Shown: piece after piece, positions 47,315-55,229 of the stretch
Numbering within the stretch: the first letter of the stretch is position 1
Layout: every line of letters begins with the position of its first letter
Source of the DNA: Zemynaea arenosa
Lineage (GTDB): Bacteria; Pseudomonadota; Gammaproteobacteria; Burkholderiales; Burkholderiaceae_D
Assembly (NCBI RefSeq): GCF_004614185.1
Contig: NZ_SPVF01000218.1
Location: forward strand, 1-64,000
Reading direction: 5' to 3'
DNA: 64,000 bases
Made by a program: the position numbers and the translations under genes
Notes under the pieces: generated by a model
Databases searched by the model: none
Told to the model about the DNA's origin: nothing
Seen by the model: only the letters and a program-made list of their open reading frames with translations

Positions 47315-49960
47315 TCAGGCCTTCTTCGCGGCGGCCTTCTTCGCGGCAGGCTTCTTGGCTGCCGCCTTGGCGGCCGGCTTCTTCGCCGCGGCCTTGGCGG
47401 CCGGCTTGGCCGCTACCGCGGTATCGCCGCCTTCCGCACCTTCCTCCGGCGCCGCGGCAGCCGCCTTGCCCTTGGCCGCCGGCTTGGCCTTGCGCTCCTC
47501 GAACTCGAAGCTGATCTTGCCGTCCTTGCCGCGCACCAGGAAAGCCTTGAACGGCCGGCGCGTGCGCTGCGAGATGAAGCCCGGCAGCAAGTCGGTCTTG
47601 CCGTCATTGAGCAGCTTGGCCATCTGCTCCGGCAGGATCTCCTGCTGCAGGATGATGCGGCCGCTGCGGAAGTCGCAGGTCTTGGGCTTGGCGACACTGT
47701 GTTCGCACACATAGGCCAGACCCATTTCGTACACGCCCGCCTGGCACTTAGGGCAGGCGCCCAGCGGGGTCTGGCCGGTGAAGTCCACGCCCTCGCCGCC
47801 TTCGCCTTCTTCGTCGTTCTGGCCGAAGTCGAATTCCAGCTTGTAGTTCTTGACGTCTTCGTCCTTCACGATGCGCAAGATGGCCGCGAATGGACGGCCC
47901 ATCTTGGAGCGGAAGCCCTGCAGCGGACCGATGGTGCGGTTGGTCAGCAGTTCTTCCACTTCGGCGATCTCGAACTGGCGGCCACCCGGCACCTTGGTCA
48001 TCGAGAATTCGCAGCGGGTGCAGGCGAACCGACGGTAGTTTTCCTTGACCACGCCACCGCAGTTCGGGCACGGCGACGTCAAAGTCGCGTAGTCGCCCGG
48101 GATGGTGTCGTTGTTATATTCCTTGGCGCGCTTGACGATAATCTGCGTCATCTGCGCGATCTCGCGCATGAATTCCTCGCGCGAGATCTTCCCGCGTTCC
48201 ATCTGCGAGAGCTTGTATTCCCATTCGCCGGTCAGTTCCGGCGCGGTGAGTTCGTCCACGCCCAGGCCGCGCAAGAGCGTCATCAGCTGGAAGGCTTTCG
48301 CGGTCGGCATCAGCTCGCGGCCTTCGCGCAGCAGGTACTTCTCGCCCAGCAGGCCTTCGATGATGGCCGCGCGCGTGGCCGGGGTACCCAGACCCTTGCC
48401 CGCCATCGCGTCGCGCAGCTCGTCGTCTTCCACCAGCTTGCCCGCGCCTTCCATCGCCGACAGCAGCGTCGCTTCGGTGTAGCGCGCGGGCGGCTTGGTG
48501 ACCAGGCCATTCGCGCTGACCTTCTCGGTCAAGACCTTCTCGCCTTTCTGTACCGGCACCAGAGTGCCCGCGTTGTCCTTGTCGTCGCTGACCGCGTCCT
48601 TGCCGTAGATGGCCATCCAGCCGGCGTTGGTCATCACCTTGCCCTCGGTCTTGAACTTGTGGCCCGAGACTTCGGTGTAGCGCGTGGTGACCTGGAATTC
48701 CGCGGCCGGGAAGAACACGGCCATGAAGCGGCGCGTCACCAGGTCGTACAGCTTCTGCTCCGGCTCCGACAGGTTCTTCGGCACGATGCCGGTCGGGATG
48801 ATCGCGAAGTGGTCCGAGATCTTGGCGTTGTCGAAGATACGCTTGTTCGGCTTGACCCAGCCTTTGTCGAGGATCTGCTTGGCGAACTGGTGGTAGTTCG
48901 CGTTCTCCTTCAGCACCTCCATGGTCTGCATCACGGTGCTGATGTAGTCCTCCGGCAGGTGGCGCGAATCGGTACGCGGGTAAGTCAGCACCTTGTGCTT
49001 CTCGTACAGCGCCTGGGCCAGGCCCAGCGTGTTCTTGGCCGAGAAGCCGAAGCGGCCATTGGCCTCGCGCTGCAGCGTGGTCAGGTCGAACAGGCCCGGC
49101 GACATCGAGGTGGTCGGCTTCGATTCCTCGGTGACGTTGCCCGGCTTGCCCTTGCAGGCCATGGCGATGGTGTCGGCGGCGGCCTTGCTCCACAGGCGCT
49201 CGGCGCGCTTCTCGGGATCGGTCTCGTCCTTCTTGAATTTGTCGTCCAGCCAGCGGCCTTCGTACACGCCGGCAGCGCACACGAATTCCGCCCGCACTTC
49301 CCAGTAGTCGCGCGGGACGAACTTCTTGATCTTCTCTTCGCGCTCGACCACGATCGACAGGGTCGGCGTCTGCACGCGGCCCACGGTGGTCAGGTAGAAG
49401 CCACCCTCTTTCGAATTGAAGGCGGTCATGGCGCGGGTGCCGTTAATGCCGATCAGCCAATCGGCCTCGGAGCGGCAGCGCGCGGCGTCGGCCAGCGGGA
49501 GCATCTCTTCGTCGGTGCGCAGGTGGCCAAAGGCGTCGCGGATCGCGGCCGGCGTCATCGACTGCAGCCATAGGCGCTTGACCGGCTTCTTCACGTTCGC
49601 GTTCTGCGCGATCAGGCGGAAGATCAGCTCCCCCTCGCGCCCCGCGTCGCAGGCGTTGATCAGGGAGGTGACGTCCTTGCGCTTGATGAGTTTATTGAGG
49701 ACCTTGAGGCGCGACTCGGTCTTGGCGATCGGGTTCAGCGCAAAGTACGGCGGAATCATCGGCAGGTGGGTGAAGGTCCACTTGCCGCGCTTGACGTCGT
49801 GCTCTTCCGGGACCGCGATCTCCAGCAGGTGGCCGATCGCGGACGAGAGCACGTACTCGTCCGACTCGAAGTACTCATCGTACTTGGTGAAGCCGCCAAG
49901 GGTCTTTGCGATGTCGTTCGCGACCGAGGGCTTCTCCGCGATGATGAGGGCTTTGGTCAT
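47315..49960 (-). CDS. topB: DNA topoisomerase III TopB with a basic C-terminal tail
   Basis: An 881-residue type IA topoisomerase. The Toprim domain opens with KALIIAEKPSVANDIAKTLG; the catalytic tyrosine is in HKVLTYPRTDSRHLPEDY; FDLTTLQREANGRFG is another core motif. Two C-terminal cysteine clusters resemble zinc ribbons (CPNCGGVVKENYRRFACTRCEF at about 635; CPKCQAGVYEMGLAYVCEHS at about 735). The final 50 residues are a low-complexity tail of alternating Ala, Lys and Pro, like histone H1, presumably DNA-binding. It lies downstream of smg but a terminator separates them. Confidence 0.96.
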   Translation of the reverse strand: MTKALIIAEKPSVANDIAKTLGGFTKYDEYFESDEYVLSSAIGHLLEIAVPEEHDVKRGKWTFTHLPMIPPYFALNPIAKTESRLKVLNKLIKRKDVTSLINACDAGREGELIFRLIAQNANVKKPVKRLWLQSMTPAAIRDAFGHLRTDEEMLPLADAARCRSEADWLIGINGTRAMTAFNSKEGGFYLTTVGRVQTPTLSIVVEREEKIKKFVPRDYWEVRAEFVCAAGVYEGRWLDDKFKKDETDPEKRAERLWSKAAADTIAMACKGKPGNVTEESKPTTSMSPGLFDLTTLQREANGRFGFSAKNTLGLAQALYEKHKVLTYPRTDSRHLPEDYISTVMQTMEVLKENANYHQFAKQILDKGWVKPNKRIFDNAKISDHFAIIPTGIVPKNLSEPEQKLYDLVTRRFMAVFFPAAEFQVTTRYTEVSGHKFKTEGKVMTNAGWMAIYGKDAVSDDKDNAGTLVPVQKGEKVLTEKVSANGLVTKPPARYTEATLLSAMEGAGKLVEDDELRDAMAGKGLGTPATRAAIIEGLLGEKYLLREGRELMPTAKAFQLMTLLRGLGVDELTAPELTGEWEYKLSQMERGKISREEFMREIAQMTQIIVKRAKEYNNDTIPGDYATLTSPCPNCGGVVKENYRRFACTRCEFSMTKVPGGRQFEIAEVEELLTNRTIGPLQGFRSKMGRPFAAILRIVKDEDVKNYKLEFDFGQNDEEGEGGEGVDFTGQTPLGACPKCQAGVYEMGLAYVCEHSVAKPKTCDFRSGRIILQQEILPEQMAKLLNDGKTDLLPGFISQRTRRPFKAFLVRGKDGKISFEFEERKAKPAAKGKAAAAAPEEGAEGGDTAVAAKPAAKAAAKKPAAKAAAKKPAAKKAAAKKA

Positions 49961-50072
49961 AAAATTTCCGTTGTACTTTGTGTAACGTTCGATTTGGGAG
50001 CGGCCAATGATAAGCGGGTTGGGATGAAATCCGCAAGTCGGCCCCGTTTGGGATGGCGGTTCGGGAAATCCG

Positions 50073-50103
50073 GAAAAACAAAGCGCGCCTCGGAGGGCGC
50101 GCT
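50073..50103 (-). terminator. Rho-independent terminator after smg
   Basis: Read on the minus strand: AGCGCGCC, six-base loop, GGCGCGCT, then TTGTTTTT. It lies 23 bases past the smg stop, so topB probably has its own promoter in the 49961-50070 stretch, though none is obvious. Confidence 0.85.
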
Positions 50104-50125
50104 CTATATATTAGGCAGAGACCGG

Positions 50126-50587
50126 TCAGTGCAGCAGGCGGGGCGCCTGCTCGTCGTCCGCGCCGAACAGGTCGTCGAACATCAGCGCATCCGGCTCGCG
50201 GCCCTGGGACCAGAGCAGCATCAGCACGATGATCTTGAGCTTGGAGAGGCCGACCGGCGATTCGTCCAGCGCCAGTGCACGTTCGACTACGATCTCGCGC
50301 TGGCTGGAGGACAGCACGCCCGCGCTTTCGAGGAACTGGATGAAGCCGACCGCGTCGTTGCCGAGCGCGTCGTACTCCTGCTGGACGTAGAAGCGGGTGC
50401 CGGTGGACAGGACGTCCGCGGTGCTGGCGCCGGCCATTTCGGCCAGGTCCGTCAGCCACACGAGCGCCTCGGAAATCTCCACGTCGTCGAAACCGACCGC
50501 GGACAATTTGCGTGCCAAGGCAGCCGGCTCGGGGCATGCGTCCGGACGGTAGTACGTCTCGTAGAGATAAACCAGAATATCGAACAT
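50126..50587 (-). CDS. smg: Smg-family protein (DUF494)
   Basis: A 153-residue acidic protein beginning [13 protein letters not shown], with [22 protein letters not shown] and [23 protein letters not shown], matching the Smg/DUF494 family that accompanies dprA across proteobacteria. No enzymatic motif is known. It follows dprA by 47 bases on the same strand. Confidence 0.94.
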   Translation of the reverse strand: MFDILVYLYETYYRPDACPEPAALARKLSAVGFDDVEISEALVWLTDLAEMAGASTADVLSTGTRFYVQQEYDALGNDAVGFIQFLESAGVLSSSQREIVVERALALDESPVGLSKLKIIVLMLLWSQGREPDALMFDDLFGADDEQAPRLLH

Positions 50588-50634
50588 GGCTCTACTCTAG
50601 CAGCATAGCTCGCGCGAATACAAGTCCCACACTG

Positions 50635-51768
50635 TCACGCGCCCAGACGCACCGTTCTAAAGATTCCACCCGGTAAACGCTCGATCAGCCCCTCCAGCTC
50701 CAAGCTCAATAACTGGGTGTTCACAAAAGCGGGGTCCAGGCCGGTATGCAGGGCGATGTCGTAGGCATTCGATGCCGCCCCGTCTAGCAGCTCCAGCAAT
50801 TGATTGTGCGTCTGAGCATGCTGGAACATCTGTGGCGCATTCGGTACAGCGCCGGGGCGGTGCAGTTCTTCCAGGACATCGGCGGCGCAGTCGACCAGTT
50901 TGGCGCCCTGCTTGATCAGGCGGTGGCAGCCTTTGGACAGGGCGGCGTGGATCGAGCCGGGGATGGCGAGCACATCCCGTCCCTGGTCGGCCGCCATGCG
51001 GGCGGTGATCAGCGAGCCCGATTGCGCGGCGGCCTCCACCACCAGCACCGCCTTCGACATCCCGCTGATGATCCGGTTGCGGCGCGGGAAGTTGCTGCTG
51101 TCCACCCGCGTGCCGAGGCGGAACTCGCTGACGATGCAGCCCTGCTCGGCGATCAGGTGGGCCAGCCCCCGGTTCCGCGCGGGGTAGACCACGTCCACGC
51201 CGGTCCCGACCACCGCGATGGTGGACCCGAGCCCTTGCAGGGCGCCCGCGTGAGCGGCGGCATCGATGCCCAGCGCGAGGCCGGACACGATGGTGACCCC
51301 GCATTCGCTCAGCGCCTGTGCGAAGGCCTGCGCGGTGCGCACGCCCTGCACGCTGGCATTGCGGCTGCCGACGATGGCCAGGCAATCGCGCGCGTTCAGG
51401 CGGGCCGCGTCGCCGCGTGCATACAGCACGGCGGGCGGATCGGGAATCTGCTTGAGGACGGCGGGATAGGCCGGGTCGGCCAGCGTGAGCACCTGCTGGC
51501 CGGGCTGGCCATGCCAGGCCAGTGCCTGCTCGACCGCGCGCTCGGCCTCGGACGGTAGCGGCTCCAGCAGTGCGCGCGCGGCCCGCTCCTGCGTGACGAC
51601 AGGCCGCAGCTCGGCATAGCTGGCGGACAGGATGCGCTCAGGAGTGTCGAAGCGTTCCAGCAGGCGCTGGAGCGTGAGGGCGCCGACGCCCGGCGTTTCC
51701 GCCAGGCGCAGCCAGAGCGCCAGATCGGCGCCCGGAGTGTCAACGATGTTGGGGTCCGTGTCCTGCAC
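50635..51768 (-). CDS. dprA: DNA-processing protein DprA
   Basis: The 377-residue protein protects incoming single-stranded DNA and loads RecA during natural transformation. It has an N-terminal SAM-like helical region, the Rossmann fold (DCLAIVGSRNASVQGVRTAQAFAQAL; TIVSGLALGIDAAAHAGAL; GTGVDVVYPARNRGLAHLI; SGMSKAVLVVEAAAQSGSLITARMAADQGRDVLAIPG) and a C-terminal winged-helix DML1-like domain (LLELLDGAASNAYDIALHTGLD). It lies nine bases from the LysM gene and is followed by smg. Confidence 0.96.
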   Translation of the reverse strand: MQDTDPNIVDTPGADLALWLRLAETPGVGALTLQRLLERFDTPERILSASYAELRPVVTQERAARALLEPLPSEAERAVEQALAWHGQPGQQVLTLADPAYPAVLKQIPDPPAVLYARGDAARLNARDCLAIVGSRNASVQGVRTAQAFAQALSECGVTIVSGLALGIDAAAHAGALQGLGSTIAVVGTGVDVVYPARNRGLAHLIAEQGCIVSEFRLGTRVDSSNFPRRNRIISGMSKAVLVVEAAAQSGSLITARMAADQGRDVLAIPGSIHAALSKGCHRLIKQGAKLVDCAADVLEELHRPGAVPNAPQMFQHAQTHNQLLELLDGAASNAYDIALHTGLDPAFVNTQLLSLELEGLIERLPGGIFRTVRLGA

Positions 51769-51777
51769 GGCATGGCC

Positions 51778-52890
51778 TCACTCAGGTGATTTGGCCATGT
51801 CCCCTATTTCGACGGGCTGGTTGACTTCCATGATCAAGCCGTACGAGACGTTCTTGAACACACGGAAGACGAACAAGGTGCCGTAGCGTTCTTCCGGCAG
51901 CGTCATCTTCTCGCCACCGAAGCCCAGCAGGCCCTTGCGGGTCGGATCGGTCATGGTCTTCGCAGCATGGTACAGATGCAAAACGGAGCCGATGTCGAGT
52001 CCATCAATCGTGCCCCGGTTGACAAGTACGATCTGGTTCTGCGAAGCGTAGTTGATGCCGCCGTGGATCTGCACCACGCGCGCCTCGCCGCGCAGCTCGG
52101 CCGGGTGCGGCACGTAGTTGATGATGGGCGACGGCGGCGCCGGCAGCAGCAGGTCGCCGACACCGATCTCTTCCTTGGCGTTGCTGACGGTGAAGATGCT
52201 GGCTTCGCTGGCGTTCTTGGCCGGCGTGCTCAGGGTGACGGTGCCCAGGTAATACGCCTCGTAGGCCACCAGCTTTTTGGCCACCGGATCGATCACCGGT
52301 TCCTTCTGGCGGAACACCTGGAAGGTCGTCCCGCCTTTCAAGTCGCCCCGCACGTAGAGCTTGTCGCCGGAGCCGACGAAGTAGCGGTTGTCCGGCATCG
52401 CCACCACGCGCGGCGCGCTGTTCATCTCGTTCTCGCCCACCACCAGGTGCTGGGCCAGGAAGGGTTCGATCATGTCGGCGCGGATGGACGGGATGGCGTC
52501 ACGGCCCAGGCCTTCAGTGCGGATCTGCGGCGCCAGGCGGACCACCGGCGGATCGCCCGCGCGGCCGCCGGCCCCGGCACCAGCGCCACTGCCCGGCGGG
52601 GTCAGCGACAGGCGCTTGTTGGCGCGGTCGAAATAGATAATCTGGCCCGGGTAGATCCAGTGGGGGTTGCGGATCTCGTCCTTGTTCATGCCCCACACGG
52701 TCGGCCAGCACCACGGGTGTTCGAGGAAAGTGCCGGAAATATCCCACAGGGTGTCGCCGCGCACGACCTTGTGCTGGTCCGGAGCATTCGGTTTGAACTC
52801 GCAGCTGGCCGCTTGTGCCGGGCTCGCGGCGGCTACGGCCGCGAACAGCGCGCCGGCCAGCCAGCCAGCGGGTATGCTAAAATTTTTCAT
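51778..52890 (-). CDS. Exported LysM-domain protein
   Basis: The 370-residue protein has a signal peptide (NFSIPAGWLAGALFAAVAAASPAQAA) and an N-terminal LysM domain (KVVRGDTLWDISGTFLEHPWCWPTVWGMNKDEIRNPHWIYPGQIIYF), which binds peptidoglycan. A Gly/Ala linker (GSGAGAGAGGRAGD) leads to a beta-rich C-terminal region of about 220 residues. This LysM-dprA-smg-topB order, divergent from def-fmt, is a conserved Burkholderiales neighbourhood. ATG 52890 was chosen over an upstream frame because it starts the signal peptide. Confidence 0.92.
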   Translation of the reverse strand: MKNFSIPAGWLAGALFAAVAAASPAQAASCEFKPNAPDQHKVVRGDTLWDISGTFLEHPWCWPTVWGMNKDEIRNPHWIYPGQIIYFDRANKRLSLTPPGSGAGAGAGGRAGDPPVVRLAPQIRTEGLGRDAIPSIRADMIEPFLAQHLVVGENEMNSAPRVVAMPDNRYFVGSGDKLYVRGDLKGGTTFQVFRQKEPVIDPVAKKLVAYEAYYLGTVTLSTPAKNASEASIFTVSNAKEEIGVGDLLLPAPPSPIINYVPHPAELRGEARVVQIHGGINYASQNQIVLVNRGTIDGLDIGSVLHLYHAAKTMTDPTRKGLLGFGGEKMTLPEERYGTLFVFRVFKNVSYGLIMEVNQPVEIGDMAKSPE

Positions 52891-53039
52891 TGAGATGTCC
52901 GCGCTGACCGCAGAAAAGATTGCCATACTGGATCAAATTCTGCCCCTAAATCCTTGAATGAGCAAGGTAAAGCGCACTTCGGCGGTCCTTGGGACTGTTG
53001 CGTTTTTGTTGATTCACGGCATCTTTTACCTCTGAACAC

Positions 53040-53579
53040 ATGGCATTCCTGAATATCCTTCGCTATCCCGATCCCCGCCTGCACAAGGTGGCCAAGCCGG
53101 TCACGGCCTTTGACGCCCGCCTGGAGCAGCTCGCCGCCGACATGGCCGAGACCATGTACGAGGCGCCCGGCATCGGCCTGGCCGCGACCCAGGTGGACGT
53201 GCACGAGCGCGTGATCGTGATCGACATCACGGAAACGAAGGATGACTTGACCGTGTTCGTCAATCCCGAGATCGTCTGGGCCAGCGAAGAGAAGCAGGTC
53301 TACGACGAAGGCTGCCTGTCGGTGCCCGGCATCTACGACGGTGTCGAGCGCCCGGCGCGCGTCAAGGTGCGCGCCCAGGACGTGAAGGGCCAGCCGTTCG
53401 AACGCGAGTGCGACGGCCTGCTGGCCGTGTGCATCCAGCACGAGATGGATCACCTGATGGGCAAGGTGTTCGTGGAATACCTGTCGCCCCTGAAGCGCAA
53501 CCGCATCAAGAACAAGCTGCTCAAGGAAGAGCGCGCGCAGGACAAGAGTGCGCAGCGCCGTGCCGCGGGTGGCCGCTGA
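53040..53579 (+). CDS. def: Peptide deformylase Def
   Basis: A 179-residue metalloenzyme that removes N-formyl groups from nascent proteins. The three motifs are [19 protein letters not shown] with the metal-binding cysteine, and [12 protein letters not shown] with the two histidines and the catalytic Glu. The basic C-terminal tail ([18 protein letters not shown]) is usual in this group. It is followed by fmt, 45 bases downstream. Confidence 0.97.
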   Translation: MAFLNILRYPDPRLHKVAKPVTAFDARLEQLAADMAETMYEAPGIGLAATQVDVHERVIVIDITETKDDLTVFVNPEIVWASEEKQVYDEGCLSVPGIYDGVERPARVKVRAQDVKGQPFERECDGLLAVCIQHEMDHLMGKVFVEYLSPLKRNRIKNKLLKEERAQDKSAQRRAAGGR

Positions 53580-53624
53580 CGCTACCTCGGCCGCTCACCG
53601 CGCGGCCTCTCGTGGGGGTTCCCG

Positions 53625-54581
53625 ATGAAAGTTGTGTTCGCCGGTACGCCGGAGTTTGCTGCTGTCGCGCTCGACGCGCTGCTCGCGGCCGGCTTCCAGA
53701 TTCCCCTGGTGCTGACCCAGCCGGACCGTCCGGCCGGCCGCGGCATGCAGTTGCACGCGTCGGCGGTCAAGCAGCTGGCCCTGCAGCATGGGATCGAGGT
53801 ACTGCAGCCGCTGTCGCTGCGCATGGACGCCAAGGACCCGCAGCGCGCCGCCGAAGCCAGTGCCGCCCACGAGCGGCTGCTGGCGACCGACTATGACGTG
53901 ATGGTGGTCGCCGCCTACGGCCTGATCCTGCCGCGCTCCACCCTCGACATCAAGCCCTGCATCAACATCCACGGGTCCCTGCTGCCGCGCTGGCGCGGCG
54001 CCGCGCCGATCCACCGCGCCATCGAGGCCGGGGACGAGCAGACTGGCGTCACCATCATGGAGATGGAGGAAGGGCTGGACACCGGCCCGATGCTGCTGAT
54101 CGAACGGATCGCCATCGAACCGGCCGATACCACGGCGAGCCTGCATGACAAGCTGGCCGCGCTCGGCGGCGACATGATCGTGCGCGCCCTGCGCCGCATC
54201 GAGGAAGGCCGGCTGGAAGCTGTGCCCCAGCCCGCCACCGGCGTGACTTACGCCGCCAAGATCAGCAAGGAAGAAGCGGCGCTCGATTTCGACCTCTCCG
54301 CTGTCGAGCTGTGCCGCAAAATCCGCGCCTTCAACCCCTTCCCCGGCGCCCACGGCCTGGTCAACGACGTCCCGATCAAGATCTGGCAGGCCGAAGCGCT
54401 GGACGCCGACAGCGACAGCCTGCCCGGCACCGTGCTCGCGGCTGATGCCACCCACGGCATCATCATTGCCTGCGGCAAAGGCACGCTGCGCCTGCACGAA
54501 CTGCAAAAGCCCGGCGGCAAGCGCCTCCCCGCCCTCGAATTCCTCAAGGGCTTCCCGCTCGAAGAGCAGATCTTCGACTGA
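53625..54581 (+). CDS. fmt: Methionyl-tRNA formyltransferase Fmt
   Basis: A 318-residue enzyme that formylates initiator Met-tRNA. The catalytic core is [21 protein letters not shown] with the conserved Asn and His, and the Asp is in [31 protein letters not shown] is the start of the Rossmann fold. The C-terminal OB-like domain includes [15 protein letters not shown]. It forms the def-fmt pair that acts at the two ends of the same formyl-methionine cycle. Confidence 0.97.
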   Translation: MKVVFAGTPEFAAVALDALLAAGFQIPLVLTQPDRPAGRGMQLHASAVKQLALQHGIEVLQPLSLRMDAKDPQRAAEASAAHERLLATDYDVMVVAAYGLILPRSTLDIKPCINIHGSLLPRWRGAAPIHRAIEAGDEQTGVTIMEMEEGLDTGPMLLIERIAIEPADTTASLHDKLAALGGDMIVRALRRIEEGRLEAVPQPATGVTYAAKISKEEAALDFDLSAVELCRKIRAFNPFPGAHGLVNDVPIKIWQAEALDADSDSLPGTVLAADATHGIIIACGKGTLRLHELQKPGGKRLPALEFLKGFPLEEQIFD

Positions 54582-54619
54582 CCTGCCCGCCCGCTGACGG
54601 ACCGTATGGACGTGCGAAA

Positions 54620-54648
54620 GCGCGCGTGACGCTGAGGCGTCCGCGCGC
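54620..54648 (+). terminator. GC-rich hairpin after fmt
   Basis: Left arm GCGCGCG-T-GACGC and right arm GCGTC-CGCGCGC around loop TGAG, a twelve-base-pair stem with one bulged T. No T-run follows. It lies between the convergent stops of fmt and the BrnA-like gene. Confidence 0.5.
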
Positions 54649-54678
54649 GTCAGCCGAGGTGGCTGGTCAGCGGTGGGC

Positions 54679-54915
54679 TTAGTTGGTGGCGGCCGCGGCG
54701 GCTGCCTTGCGGGTCTCCATGTGCTCGCGCAGCACCTGGTTGATGCGGGTCTGGTAACCCGGCCCTTCGGACTTGAACCACTCCAGCATGTCCACGTCGA
54801 GGCGGATCGTCACGATCTGCTTGACTGCATTGCCGCTCGATTTGCTGGGAGCAGTGGTGGTTTCGTGGCGGACGGTCACTGGGGCGTCCCAGCTTGTTTC
54901 AAAATCTTTGTTCAT
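54679..54915 (-). CDS. BrnA-like antitoxin without an adjacent toxin
   Basis: The 78-residue protein has a disordered N-terminus and a C-terminal ribbon-helix-helix-type region, QIVTIRLDVDMLEWFKSEGPGYQTRINQVLREHM, the characteristic BrnA pattern (R-x-D-x-D-x-L-x-W-F, G-x-G-Y-Q-T-R-I-N). BrnA normally neutralises the RNase BrnT, encoded just upstream of it in the same operon, but no BrnT-like frame is present in the bases on either side. It ends in a run of alanines (RKAAAAAATN). Its orphan state suggests a solo regulator or a remnant. Confidence 0.85.
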   Translation of the reverse strand: MNKDFETSWDAPVTVRHETTTAPSKSSGNAVKQIVTIRLDVDMLEWFKSEGPGYQTRINQVLREHMETRKAAAAAATN

Positions 54916-55229
54916 TTCGGATTTCCCCTAGGCTTCGTTGCGCCCCTCCCCGTAACGTTGGTTGGGTTAGCGAGGTGGTGCCAACATTGCAAAATGCTGT
55001 CGTTGGCTGGCGACAAGATGTATTGTCGTCCTTCCTTGTATCAACGTGATTGCCAAAACGCCGGGTTTTTGTAACGTAATGTATCAACTGGATGGATAAA
55101 TACATTGCGATACAAACTGGCCGCCCAAACCGGTTCCAGCCGGTTCCGCGGCCAGAATTGGCCGGCCGAAACCGCTCGCCCTTGGGCACGGTATAATTTC
55201 CCTCTTCCCCCCAGCACACTTGGCCTCCC
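54916..55229. other. Intergenic region between the BrnA-like gene and metH
   Basis: This 314-base stretch holds no credible frame on either strand. It contains a hairpin CGACAAGATGTATTGTCG (about 55010-55028), a GC-rich palindromic stretch with CCGGTTCCAGCCGGTT and CGGCCAGAATTGGCCG (about 55132-55166), and a perfect -10 box before metH. Neither a cobalamin nor an S-adenosylhomocysteine riboswitch could be recognised. BrnA-family proteins repress their own promoter, so a site for the divergent gene may lie here. Confidence 0.5.
55192..55197 (+). promoter_or_regulatory. Predicted -10 box of metH
   Basis: TATAAT 33 bases before the metH ATG. The -35 region is poor (AAACCG at the right distance). 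The message would have a leader of only about 25 bases, so riboswitch control of metH is unlikely. Confidence 0.6.

Noticed and set aside
54582-54678. A BrnT toxin partner for the BrnA-like gene
   Set aside because: The gap is under 100 bases and holds only a hairpin; the other side also has no suitable frame.
54916-55229. Cobalamin or S-adenosylhomocysteine riboswitch before metH
   Set aside because: No B12 box or SAH aptamer core could be found, and the predicted transcript start leaves only about 25 leader bases.
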